Assembly: GCA_022769565.1 (NCBI GenBank)
Contig: JALEJQ010000088.1
Span: 1 to 42,189, forward strand
DNA: 42,189 nt
Reading direction: 5' to 3'
Source of the DNA: Oscillospiraceae bacterium
GTDB lineage: Bacteria > Bacillota > Clostridia > Oscillospirales > Ruminococcaceae
In this document: positions 23,723-31,438 of the stretch, piece after piece
Layout of the letters: every line of letters begins with the position of its first letter
Numbering within the stretch: the stretch's first letter is position 1
Translations under genes and position numbers: made by a program
Notes under the pieces: model-generated
The model's input: only the letters and a program-made list of their open reading frames with translations
Told to the model about the DNA's origin: nothing
The model's database searches: none

Positions 23723-23760
23723 GCAAAAAAAATCAGCCTTATACATTTGTATAAGGCTGA
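23723..23760 (-). terminator. Terminator of the aro operon
   Basis: TCAGCCTTATAC (23733-23744) pairs perfectly with GTATAAGGCTGA (23749-23760) over a four-base loop. On the minus strand the stem starts four bases after the DUF4364 stop and is followed by a long T-run. Confidence 0.92.
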
Positions 23761-23763
23761 AAA

Positions 23764-24330
23764 TTAATCATAAATATCAATATCGAACTGCTCTTCCTGA
23801 TTATTAAGAACGTAAGTTATGACCTTGTTGTAAAAGCCCACAGGGTCAAGCATTATCTTGTCCCTTATGACTTCCGCCTGTTCGCGATCGGGAGCATAAA
23901 GCCGCAGATCCATAAGCTCAAAATCCGTGTCTCTTATAACACATTCTACTTCGCAGCCGTTCTTTACATCGCTTATCTTAATGTCTGCGTCGTTTTCACG
24001 CTTTATTTTTGCGAAAAATGCAAACGCCGACTGAAGAAGCCGCTTTCTGAAATGGTAGGGTATAAATTCGTTGTAATATTCCGAGCTTAGCTTTCCTTTT
24101 TCCTCAAGAACGATACATTCCGTTCCGTTTATGTTCTTTTTTGAAATTGCACCGCTTTTTATAAGGTCGCTGAATGCTTCCGTATAGTGAAAATAATTTA
24201 CGACTTCGCTGTCTAAAATTATTTCGTAAAGCTGATCTGCGGTAACGGGACGGTTCAGCTTGTCAAGCATATAGCAAACGGAAATTTTGACATCGTGTAC
24301 CGAGGATAATTCTGTTGTAAGATCGTCCAT
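23764..24330 (-). CDS. DUF4364 family protein
   Basis: A 188-residue cytoplasmic protein of the Clostridia-specific DUF4364 family. The N-terminal half reads as a winged helix (ISVCYMLDKLNRPVTADQLYEIIL, then FSDLIKSGAISKKN), so it may bind DNA. The C-terminal half is a mixed strand/helix domain (KNGCEVECVIRDTDFELMDLRLYAP). AGAGGAAC precedes the ATG. It is the last gene of the aro operon, 15 bases after aroC, and ends at a strong terminator. Its function is not known; a link to aromatic amino acid synthesis would rest only on position. Confidence 0.85.
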   Translation of the reverse strand: MDDLTTELSSVHDVKISVCYMLDKLNRPVTADQLYEIILDSEVVNYFHYTEAFSDLIKSGAISKKNINGTECIVLEEKGKLSSEYYNEFIPYHFRKRLLQSAFAFFAKIKRENDADIKISDVKNGCEVECVIRDTDFELMDLRLYAPDREQAEVIRDKIMLDPVGFYNKVITYVLNNQEEQFDIDIYD

Positions 24331-24345
24331 TAAAAGTTCCTCTTA

Positions 24346-25446
24346 TTAGAAATTGGGATAGTCCAGCATATGTGAAAGAATAGCGATATTAGCCGCCGCT
24401 TCAACGCAGGGTACTGCACGGGGAACGACACAGGGGTCATGTCTGCCCTTTATTTCGATAACGCCGTTTGTCATTGCGCCGTAATCTATAGTGTTCTGCG
24501 GCTGTGCGATAGACGGCGTAGGCTTGAATGCTACCCTGAAAATTATAGGCATACCCGAAGAGATGCCGCCAAGGATACCGCCGTGGTTGTTGGTCTTTGT
24601 TACAACGTGACCTACATCGTTAACATAGAATTCATCGTTGTTCTGGCTGCCGAGCATATTTGCTACCTGGAAGCCTGCGCCGAATTCGATTCCCTTTACT
24701 GCAGGAATGCCGAAAACAAGCTGAGAAATGCTGTTTTCAAGTCCTTCAAACATAGGTGAGCCTATTCCTGCGGGAACGTTTGTAACGGCACATTCTACAA
24801 TACCGCCAAGGCTGTCAAGGGCGTTTCTTGCTTCCGCAATGTCGTTGTACATAGCCTGTCCCTTTTTGTCGCTTATGGTGGGGAATTTCTTATGACGGAG
24901 AGCGATTATCTGCTCTCTTGAAATTTCACAGGGATTAAACTTTGTGTCCTTGATATTGTGTATCTGCTGGATATGAGTGCCTGTGTAGATGCCTCTTCTT
25001 TCAAGTATCTGACCGCAGATAGCACCTGCAAAGCAAAGGGGAGCGGTAAGTCTGCCGGAAAAATGTCCTCCGCCTCTTACATCATTGAAGCCCTTGTATC
25101 TGAGTGCACCTGTGTAGTCCGCATGACCCGGACGGGCAAGCTTGGATATGTTGTTGTAATCCTGGGAATGCTGATCGGTGTTGCTGATAAAAGCGGCAAG
25201 GGGAGTGCCTGTGGTGTAGCCGTTGTAAACACCGGACATAATGTTAGGCATATCCTTTTCGTTTCTGTGAGTTGAGGTTGCGTCTTTTTTGGGAGCACGC
25301 CTTTCCATAAAGCAGCGAAGCTCCTCAAGGTCGATGTGTTCTCCTGGAGGAAGGTTGTCTATTACAACTCCGATAGCCGGACCGTGAGATTCTCCGAAGA
25401 TAGATACTGCGATATTGTGGTTCCAGAATGAAGACATTTTTTCCAT
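24346..25446 (-). CDS. aroC: Chorismate synthase
   Basis: This enzyme turns EPSP into chorismate, the last shared step of aromatic synthesis, and needs reduced FMN. The start is placed at 25446 (366 residues): AAAGGA is six bases upstream, while the longer frame from 25467 has no such site and 25437 is a little too far. Motifs are SIFGESHGPAIG, RPGHADYTGALRYKG, RGGGHFSGRLTA and, near the end, RHDPCVVPRAVPCVEA. The protein is full length. It follows aroA after 38 bases in the operon order aroF, aroB, aroA, aroC. Confidence 0.96.
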   Translation of the reverse strand: MEKMSSFWNHNIAVSIFGESHGPAIGVVIDNLPPGEHIDLEELRCFMERRAPKKDATSTHRNEKDMPNIMSGVYNGYTTGTPLAAFISNTDQHSQDYNNISKLARPGHADYTGALRYKGFNDVRGGGHFSGRLTAPLCFAGAICGQILERRGIYTGTHIQQIHNIKDTKFNPCEISREQIIALRHKKFPTISDKKGQAMYNDIAEARNALDSLGGIVECAVTNVPAGIGSPMFEGLENSISQLVFGIPAVKGIEFGAGFQVANMLGSQNNDEFYVNDVGHVVTKTNNHGGILGGISSGMPIIFRVAFKPTPSIAQPQNTIDYGAMTNGVIEIKGRHDPCVVPRAVPCVEAAANIAILSHMLDYPNF

Positions 25447-25484
25447 TTCAGTCCTTTCAGCAAACAAGCGATGTTTGACATTTA

Positions 25485-26738
25485 TTATTCAAAAAATTCA
25501 AAATTTCCGCCAAGGGTTTTAAAATCCTTCCAGAAATCAGGGTAGCTTTTTGAAACTGCTTCACAATCGGAGATCGTAATTATTCCCTCGGACATTGTAG
25601 AAGCAATTGCAGATGCCATAACTATCCTGTGGTCGTTGCAGCCGTTTACCGAACCGCCGCGGAAATGTTCAACAGGTTCAATTTCAAGGTAGTCATCCCC
25701 TGCTGTGACCTTTCCGCCTATTGCGTTCATAGCGTCGGCAATGGCTTTAAGACGGTCGCTTTCCTTGATCTTCAGCCTTTTTGCGTTGACAATGCGGCTT
25801 GTACCCGATGTAAAGCAGCCGAGAACGGTTAAGATCGGCACAAGGTCGGGAATATCGGCTGCATCCACCGTAAACGGCTCATAATTTCCGCACACTCTAT
25901 TATTATACCTCATATTCTGGATAATTTCAAGGATTTTTTTATCTCCCTGCACAGAATCTTCATTTAAGTTGGTAACAAGAAGCTCCGAACCAAGAGCTTC
26001 TGCGGCAAAATAGAACGCCGCCTGAGAATAATCTCCCTCAACGGAACGATCGGCAGGCTTATACTTCTGATTTCCCTTGATATTGTAAACAGGGAAGCCC
26101 TCCTTGCCAACAGTTTCCTCTATTTCAATGCCAAACTGCTTTAAAGCGGCTATAGTCATATCCGCATATGGCTTGGATTCCAGCTTTGAGGTAAGTATTA
26201 CCGAGCTGTCACAGCCGCATAAGGGCAGCGCATAAAGCAGACCTGTGATAAACTGGGAGGAAATGTCTCCTTCAAGCCTGTATTCGCCGCCGATCAGCCT
26301 GCCCGACACAGAAAACGGCATAACGCCCTCTGTGTGGTCAAAGGTCACTCCCTTTGCAGACATTTCACGCTTGTAAGGGGTAATGGGTCTTGTGGGCAGC
26401 TTTCCGTAACCGTTAAATTCCGTCTCGCAGCCCAAAGCGGCGGCAACAGGTATTATAAAACGCAGCGTTGAACCGCTTTCACGGCAGTTTATGACCGCTT
26501 TTTCCGCAGGCTTGCTTATGCCCTTAACGGTATAAACGTTTCCGTCACACGCGATTTTTGCACCGAGAGCGGTCATTGCTTCAACGGTGGCGTCAATATC
26601 CTCCGACGGGTTAATGTTGCTTATTTCCGATATGCCATCTGCAAGAGCTGCGGCAATTATCATTCTGTGGGAAAAGCTTTTGGAGGACGGCGCAGCCACC
26701 TTTCCAATCAGCTTTGAGGGCATAATTTTTACGTTCAT
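25485..26738 (-). CDS. aroA: 5-Enolpyruvylshikimate-3-phosphate synthase
   Basis: It transfers the enolpyruvyl group of PEP to shikimate 3-phosphate. The start at 26738 (417 residues) has AAGGA eight bases upstream; the ATG nine bases earlier touches that site. The substrate-binding motifs are APSSKSFSHRMI, NCRESGSTLRFI (PEP and shikimate phosphate contacts), LPTRPITPY, GDISSQFITGLL and the C-terminal KRLKIKESDRLKA. No changed glycine/proline in the glyphosate-contact region is obvious; the class cannot be set safely by eye. The gene is one step behind aroB, 15 bases apart. Confidence 0.96.
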   Translation of the reverse strand: MNVKIMPSKLIGKVAAPSSKSFSHRMIIAAALADGISEISNINPSEDIDATVEAMTALGAKIACDGNVYTVKGISKPAEKAVINCRESGSTLRFIIPVAAALGCETEFNGYGKLPTRPITPYKREMSAKGVTFDHTEGVMPFSVSGRLIGGEYRLEGDISSQFITGLLYALPLCGCDSSVILTSKLESKPYADMTIAALKQFGIEIEETVGKEGFPVYNIKGNQKYKPADRSVEGDYSQAAFYFAAEALGSELLVTNLNEDSVQGDKKILEIIQNMRYNNRVCGNYEPFTVDAADIPDLVPILTVLGCFTSGTSRIVNAKRLKIKESDRLKAIADAMNAIGGKVTAGDDYLEIEPVEHFRGGSVNGCNDHRIVMASAIASTMSEGIITISDCEAVSKSYPDFWKDFKTLGGNFEFFE

Positions 26739-26753
26739 CAGGCTCATCCTTTT

Positions 26754-27818
26754 TTATTCATTAAGAAATTTAAGAAATCCGTCTACGGGCATCTTTACTG
26801 CCGCTGATTTTCCGACATCACTGCATATAATAACGCTTATGCTGCCGCCGGAACGCTTTTTGTCGTTCAGACACGCTTCGCCAAGCTGAGAAACTTCAGG
26901 CTCTACCTGTACGTTCAGCTTGTATCTTTCAAGACAGCTTACAAGCCGCTCGCACAGACCGCTTTCCGCCATACCCTTCTTTTCGGCAAGACCGGTGATC
27001 ATTCTCATTCCTGCGGCTACAGCCTTTCCGTGGGTAATGCCGGTGTAGTTGTAATACTGCTCTATGGAATGAGCAAGAGTGTGACCGAAGTTAAGGAGCA
27101 TTCTTTCGCCCTTGTCAAATTCGTCCGCTTCAACAACGTCTCTTTTGATGGATACACACTGCTCGATAACGTTGTCTGCGATTTCTTTTATGTTGTCCAG
27201 CGTCCTTGTTTCAAGAAGCTCGAAAAGGGGAGCGGACTTTATCATTCCGTATTTTACCACCTCTCCCATTCCGTCAATAAGGAATTCCTCGGGAAGAGTG
27301 TCAAGGGTGTCCGTGTCGCAAAGAACTAACTTCGGCTGCTTGAATGCGCCAACAAGGTTTTTTCCTTCAGGAAGGTCGATAGCGGTTTTTCCGCCAACCG
27401 ATGAATCCACCTGAGCAAGCAGGGTAGTGGGTATCTGTACAAAATCCATTCCTCTTAAAAACGTTGCCGCAGCATATCCCGTAATATCGCCCACAACGCC
27501 GCCGCCGAGAGCAACAAGACAATCGGCACGGGAAATATGGTTCAGACAGAGAAAGCTGTAAATTTTCAGCAGCGTATCCGAGCATTTTGAAGCCTCTCCG
27601 TGGGGGAAAACGAACTTGCATACGTTAAATCCTGCCGCCGATAAACTTCCGCATACCTTTTCACCGTAAAGGGAATCTACGGTATCATCGGTTATAACGG
27701 CAAAATTCTGCGCCTTGGTGACTTCCTTTATATAGTCTGCGGAACTGCCTATAAGACCGTCTCCGATAATTATTTCATACTGCCCGGAGGCTTTTACCTT
27801 TATCCTTTTGTATTCCAT
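26754..27818 (-). CDS. aroB: 3-Dehydroquinate synthase
   Basis: An NAD- and metal-dependent enzyme that cyclises DAHP to 3-dehydroquinate. The 354-residue protein is full length. The NAD- and substrate-binding segment ALGGGVVGDITGYAAATF is near residue 105 and is followed by IPTTLLAQVDSSVGGKTAID. Metal ligands lie in MGEVVKYGMI (Glu) and LNFGHTLAHSIE (His). It sits 15 bases after aroF and 15 bases before aroA. Nothing is unusual. Confidence 0.97.
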   Translation of the reverse strand: MEYKRIKVKASGQYEIIIGDGLIGSSADYIKEVTKAQNFAVITDDTVDSLYGEKVCGSLSAAGFNVCKFVFPHGEASKCSDTLLKIYSFLCLNHISRADCLVALGGGVVGDITGYAAATFLRGMDFVQIPTTLLAQVDSSVGGKTAIDLPEGKNLVGAFKQPKLVLCDTDTLDTLPEEFLIDGMGEVVKYGMIKSAPLFELLETRTLDNIKEIADNVIEQCVSIKRDVVEADEFDKGERMLLNFGHTLAHSIEQYYNYTGITHGKAVAAGMRMITGLAEKKGMAESGLCERLVSCLERYKLNVQVEPEVSQLGEACLNDKKRSGGSISVIICSDVGKSAAVKMPVDGFLKFLNE

Positions 27819-27833
27819 AACAACACTCTCCGT

Positions 27834-28847
27834 TTAGCCTATTTTTCTGCCAAAATAGCCGCAGAGACCTTTTATCTTTTCCATAACTTCCTTGAACATA
27901 GCAGGGGTAAGCTGCTGACCGCCGTCGGAAAGAGCGCACTTGGGGTCGTTGTGTACTTCAATTTCAAGAGCGTCCGCACCTGCCGCAATTGCCGCAAGTG
28001 ACATAGGCTCGATAAGTGAGATCATACCTGTTGCGTGAGAGGGGTCTGCGCATACGGGAAGGTGTGATTTCTGCTTAAGAAGGGGGATTGCGGAAACATC
28101 AAAGGTGTTTCTTGTCATTGTTTCAAAGGTGCGTATGCCTCTTTCGCAAAGAATAACGTTAGCATTTCCCTCTGACATAATATATTCGGCTGACATAAGG
28201 GTCTCTTCAAGTGTGTTTGCGAGACCTCTTTTGAGAAGAACAGGCTTGTCGACCTTGCCGAGAGCCTTAAGAAGCTCAAAATTCTGCATATTTCTTGCGC
28301 CCACCTGAATAACGTCCACATCTGCAAAAAGGTCAATGTCGGACTGGCTCATTATTTCCGTAACAATGGGAAGTCCCGTTTCAGCCTTTGCTTTAAGCAG
28401 CAGCTTTATTCCCTCCGCTCTTAAACCCTGGAAAGAATAGGGTGAAGTTCTGGGCTTGAATGCGCCGCCTCTGAGCATTGTTGCTCCTGCTTCCTTGCAG
28501 GCTATAGCCGTTGTGATTATCTGGCTTTCGCTTTCAACGGAGCAGGGACCTGCGATTATCTGCAGAGAACCGTCTCCGATCTTAACATTTCCTGCCTGAA
28601 CAACGGTATCATCGGGGTGGAATTTACGGTTTGCCTTTTTATAAGGTTCCTGAACACGCTTTATTTCCTCAACGCAGTCCTGAGCGTAAAGGTTGCTCAT
28701 ATCAACTGCGGAAGTATCGCCGATAAGTCCGATAATGTTCTGATTAACGCCTTGGATATGGTTGGTGGAAATGCCCTTTTCTTTGAGTATTTCTTCAAGT
28801 CTTGCAATGGATTCCTTCTTGGCGTCCTTTTTTAAGATAATGATCAT
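27834..28847 (-). CDS. aroF: 3-Deoxy-7-phosphoheptulonate (DAHP) synthase with N-terminal regulatory domain
   Basis: It condenses PEP with erythrose 4-phosphate, the entry step of the shikimate pathway. The 337 residues split into an N-terminal ferredoxin-like domain (about 1-70, MIIILKKDAKKESIARLEEI) and a type I-beta barrel with IIAGPCSVESE, RGGAFKPRTSPYSFQG, LKRGLANTLEE and CADPSHATG. In Thermotoga the same N-terminal domain confers feedback inhibition by tyrosine or phenylalanine, so allosteric control is likely. GGAGG stands eight bases before the ATG. The LRR lipoprotein gene ends only 25 bases upstream, so they share a transcript. Confidence 0.94.
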   Translation of the reverse strand: MIIILKKDAKKESIARLEEILKEKGISTNHIQGVNQNIIGLIGDTSAVDMSNLYAQDCVEEIKRVQEPYKKANRKFHPDDTVVQAGNVKIGDGSLQIIAGPCSVESESQIITTAIACKEAGATMLRGGAFKPRTSPYSFQGLRAEGIKLLLKAKAETGLPIVTEIMSQSDIDLFADVDVIQVGARNMQNFELLKALGKVDKPVLLKRGLANTLEETLMSAEYIMSEGNANVILCERGIRTFETMTRNTFDVSAIPLLKQKSHLPVCADPSHATGMISLIEPMSLAAIAAGADALEIEVHNDPKCALSDGGQQLTPAMFKEVMEKIKGLCGYFGRKIG

Positions 28848-28872
28848 TTTTATTCCTCCGAAATATTAATTT

Positions 28873-29886
28873 TTATTTTACAAAAGTGCAGTCGGGAAGC
28901 TGTTCTTCAAGATATGCCATTGTTTCATCGTCAACGGAAATGTTCTCCATATACAGCTTTTTTAGCGCAGTAAGAGAAGCGGCAGGTCTTAAATTTGAAA
29001 CGGGATTGCTGCCTATTTTCAGCCATTCAAGCGTTGTAAGAGACATTACGGGTTCAATGGAGCTTATGTTGTTATTCTGTACATACAGCTCGCTGAGCTC
29101 TATCATATTCATTACAGGCGTAATGTCGGAAATGCTGTTGTTCTGTAAGTGCAGACGTTCCATTGCCGTCATTCCGCTCAGAGCGGTTATGTCTGAAATA
29201 TTGTTGTCGTTTATCCTCAGCAGCTTGAGATTCCTGCATTCCGTAAGAGGAGTAACGTCCTTTATCTCATTTTCCGACAGGTCAAGCACCTGCAGATTGA
29301 TAAGTCCGTCAAGTGGGGAAATGTCGCTTATCTTATTTGAACGCAGATAAAGGCTTTCCAATCCCACAAGCCCTGCAATAGGCGTAAGGTCGCTTATCTC
29401 ATTTTTGAAAAGAGACAGGTTTTTCAGGTTTGTAAGACCTTTAAGAGGGGAAAGGTCGGTTATTTTGTTCTGATATATCTGAAGCTCCGTCAGATTTACC
29501 ATATATTTAAGCTCTTTGATGTCATCATCCGTCAGATCCATATTGCTTAACGTAAGGGATGTAAGGTCGGTGCTGTATTCTGTGCCCTTAATTAATATAG
29601 TAGGCGGTAGGTCTGCCATAGCCTTTTCTTTTTCGGAAACAGCTTCGCTTACCGCAGGATTATCCTTGCCGAGAAGGTAATCCGATTTATTTCTGAAACT
29701 GATATTGGGCATAGTTTGCTCTTTAAGGGAAGAAACTTCACCCTGCAGAGATTCTATCTGAGATAAAAGCTCTTCTTGGTCGGGGGAGGCTTCGGCGCTT
29801 TCTTTATCACCGAAAAGAGAGCAGCCTGATAAGGAAAATATTGCGGTGCAGCACAGACAACCCGATATAACTTTCTTGATATCCAT
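28873..29886 (-). CDS. Leucine-rich repeat lipoprotein (internalin-like)
   Basis: A 337-residue exported lipoprotein. It has a signal peptide with lipobox LSGC (lipidated Cys 22), a short coiled coil (about residues 37-58, EELLSQIESLQGEVSSLKEQ), a linker, and then ten tandem 22-residue LRRs of the internalin/SDS22 type with the pattern NxISDLTPLxxLxNLxxLxL. There is no sortase motif. It sits on the outer face of the membrane and probably binds a protein or glycan partner that cannot be named. AAAGGA precedes the ATG. It is directly upstream of aroF, an odd companion for biosynthetic genes. A terminator for the preceding small gene lies between its start and the upstream promoter. Confidence 0.93.
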   Translation of the reverse strand: MDIKKVISGCLCCTAIFSLSGCSLFGDKESAEASPDQEELLSQIESLQGEVSSLKEQTMPNISFRNKSDYLLGKDNPAVSEAVSEKEKAMADLPPTILIKGTEYSTDLTSLTLSNMDLTDDDIKELKYMVNLTELQIYQNKITDLSPLKGLTNLKNLSLFKNEISDLTPIAGLVGLESLYLRSNKISDISPLDGLINLQVLDLSENEIKDVTPLTECRNLKLLRINDNNISDITALSGMTAMERLHLQNNSISDITPVMNMIELSELYVQNNNISSIEPVMSLTTLEWLKIGSNPVSNLRPAASLTALKKLYMENISVDDETMAYLEEQLPDCTFVK

Positions 29887-29910
29887 AATAAACCGTCCTT
29901 TCCTTTAGTC

Positions 29911-29947
29911 AAAAATAAAAAAGTCTGTGACAAAATTTGCCGCAGAC
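29911..29947 (-). terminator. Terminator of the 40-residue membrane protein gene
   Basis: GTCTG (29923-29927) pairs with CAGAC (29943-29947), with an imperfect inner stem of CAAA/TTTG. On the minus strand it is followed by TTTTTTATTTTT. Some read-through into the LRR gene is possible, as I see no other strong promoter for that gene. Confidence 0.7.
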
Positions 29948-29970
29948 AGTAGAACATATTACAAGGTATG

Positions 29971-30093
29971 TCAGAATGCCATACTGTTTTCGGCATTATA
30001 TTTTTTACGGCAAAGGAAATAAAAGCCTGAGCTGAAATAATAGCTGAAGCCTGCAAAAAATATAAATACGAATAATGCAGCAGCGGTATTCAT
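29971..30093 (-). CDS. Small single-span membrane protein (40 residues)
   Basis: A tiny ORF, MNTAAALFVFIFFAGFSYYF at the start, then a basic C-terminus (CRKKYNAENSMAF). One transmembrane helix covers about residues 4-28. GGAG stands seven bases before the ATG, and a perfect promoter (30130-30158) and a terminator frame it as a free-standing gene of about 200 bases. An in-frame upstream start would lie before the promoter and is rejected. Similar size and layout occur in type I toxins and in small membrane regulators; no function can be named. Confidence 0.65.
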   Translation of the reverse strand: MNTAAALFVFIFFAGFSYYFSSGFYFLCRKKYNAENSMAF

Positions 30094-30129
30094 AAGCGTA
30101 CTCCAAACCAAAATGAATAAATCATAAAT

Positions 30130-30158
30130 ATTATATACCCCCATGAGTTTTATGTCAA
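30130..30158 (-). promoter_or_regulatory. Consensus promoter of the small membrane protein gene
   Basis: On the minus strand perfect TTGACA (30153-30158) and perfect TATAAT (30130-30135) lie 17 bases apart. The leader is about 30 bases. Between this promoter and that of rplM (30159-30336) I see only purine-rich sequence with no gene. Confidence 0.9.
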
Positions 30159-30336
30159 TAGTAAAACTGAAAAAAAGTATTATTTTCGGAAATTTAACAT
30201 AAAATCCCTGCCGTAAAAAGCAATAATTGGCCAAATAAAAAATGAAATGAATTTTTAGATATGGAGAGAAAACAAGAAAAACAGAGAGATTTAAAGAGAT
30301 TTAGGGATATATTTTAAAAATTCGGCAAAATGACTA

Positions 30337-30365
30337 TTGACAACCTTTTTTCGAGCGTGTATAAT
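30337..30365 (+). promoter_or_regulatory. Consensus promoter of rplM-rpsI
   Basis: Perfect TTGACA (30337-30342) and perfect TATAAT (30360-30365) are 17 bases apart, fitting a strongly expressed ribosomal protein operon. The start would be near 30372. Confidence 0.95.
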
Positions 30366-30371
30366 ACTAAA

Positions 30372-30460
30372 TGTTGTGTCGGACGTATATCGGTTTGTAT
30401 GATGAGTTGCCTACAAGAGCGATTAACCGTCAGGCAGGAATCATACTATTATTATAAAGG
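30372..30460 (+). promoter_or_regulatory. Ribosomal protein L13-type leader
   Basis: The leader of rplM forms an outer stem GTATGAT (30397-30403) with ATCATAC (30440-30446) and an inner stem GCCT (30409-30412) with AGGC (30432-30435). Its position and shape fit the L13 leader family of Firmicutes, through which L13 limits its own translation. Assignment to that family is by memory of its layout, not by a covariance search. Confidence 0.65.
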
Positions 30461-30469
30461 AGAATGACT

Positions 30470-30898
30470 ATGTCAACTTATATGCCTAAGGCTAATGAAA
30501 TCAGCCGTAAGTGGTATGTTATTGATGCTGCCGATAAGCCCCTCGGACGAGTAGCTGCAGCTGCCGCATCAATTCTCAGAGGCAAGAACAAGCCTACTTT
30601 CGCTCCTCACGCAGACTGCGGAGATCACGTTATCATTGTAAACTGCTCAAAGGCTATCCTCACAGGCAAGAAGCTTGAGCAGAAGACCTTTAAGTGGCAC
30701 ACCGGCTGGATCGGCGGACTTAAGGAAACCCAGTACAGCGATATGATGAAGAATAATCCGGAAAAGGCAATGGAAATTGCAGTTAACGGAATGCTTCCTA
30801 ACAATACACTGGGAAGAGCAGCTCTTACAAGACTCAGAACTTATGCAGGTCCCGAGCACGAGAATGCAGCTCAGAAGCCCGAAATTTACGAGATATAA
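30470..30898 (+). CDS. rplM: 50S ribosomal protein L13
   Basis: A large-subunit protein placed early in 50S assembly. The start is the ATG at 30470 (142 residues, the usual length): AAGGAG lies nine bases upstream, and the ATG at 30464 is too close to that site. Motifs are WYVIDAADKPLGRVA, LRGKNKPTFAPHADCGD, KKLEQKTFKWHTG and MLPNNTLGRAALTRLR. rpsI follows after 13 bases, the conserved L13-S9 pair. Confidence 0.98.
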   Translation: MSTYMPKANEISRKWYVIDAADKPLGRVAAAAASILRGKNKPTFAPHADCGDHVIIVNCSKAILTGKKLEQKTFKWHTGWIGGLKETQYSDMMKNNPEKAMEIAVNGMLPNNTLGRAALTRLRTYAGPEHENAAQKPEIYEI

Positions 30899-30911
30899 GG
30901 AGGAAGCTTAG

Positions 30912-31313
30912 ATGTACGAATCAAAACAGCCCTATTTCTACGGCACAGGCAGAAGAAAAAGCTCCGTTGCAAGAGTAAGAGTATATGCCGGCAGCGGTAA
31001 CGTTACGATCAACGGCAGAGATATTGACGATTATTTTGGTCTTGAAACACTCAAGCTGATAGTAAGACAGCCCCTCGTTCTCACAGAAAATGCAGAGAAG
31101 TTTGATATTGTCTGCACAGTAGCAGGCGGCGGTGTTACAGGTCAGGCAGGTGCTATCCGTCACGGTCTTTCCAGAGCTCTCCTCCAGTATGATGCAGAGC
31201 TTCGTCCTGTTCTTAAGAAGGCAGGATTCCTCACTCGTGACCCGAGAATGAAGGAAAGAAAGAAGTACGGCTTAAAGGCCGCTCGTCGCGCTCCTCAGTT
31301 CTCAAAGAGATAA
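30912..31313 (+). CDS. rpsI: 30S ribosomal protein S9
   Basis: A small-subunit protein whose C-terminal tail reaches the P-site tRNA. The 133 residues include [15 protein letters not shown], the family block [40 protein letters not shown] and the proper terminal APQFSKR. AGGAGG stands six bases before the ATG. A mobile element begins directly behind it. The 3' end of the gene may be the attachment site, but the reading frame and the terminal Lys-Arg are intact. Confidence 0.98.
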   Translation: MYESKQPYFYGTGRRKSSVARVRVYAGSGNVTINGRDIDDYFGLETLKLIVRQPLVLTENAEKFDIVCTVAGGGVTGQAGAIRHGLSRALLQYDAELRPVLKKAGFLTRDPRMKERKKYGLKAARRAPQFSKR

Positions 31314-31368
31314 TTTTTGCCCGTACAAATGGCGTGGTTACGCGGTTTGGGGCGAACAAGTTATCAAT

Positions 31369-31388
31369 TTGGTCTTTGGTTGGTCTTT
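31369..31388. repeat. Two 9-bp direct repeats near the element boundary
   Basis: TTGGTCTTT occurs at 31369-31377 and 31380-31388, spaced by one helical turn (11 bases), between rpsI and the integrase gene. Direct repeats in this place are candidate integrase arm-binding sites; nothing proves it. Confidence 0.4.
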
Positions 31389-31404
31389 ATTGAAAGATTT
31401 TTTG

Positions 31405-31434
31405 ATCCGCTCTCTTTTTGAGAGCGGATTTTTT
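31405..31434 (+). terminator. Terminator of rplM-rpsI
   Basis: ATCCGCTCTC (31405-31414) pairs with GAGAGCGGAT (31420-31429) over a TTTTT loop and is followed by TTTTT. It works on plus only and sits five bases before the integrase stop codon. It may be the host terminator displaced by insertion or belong to the element. Confidence 0.9.
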
Positions 31435-31438
31435 GCAT

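Noticed and set aside
31314-31438. tRNA or tmRNA as attachment site
   Set aside because: No cloverleaf or CCA-ending acceptor pattern is seen between rpsI and the integrase; the rpsI end is the more likely target.
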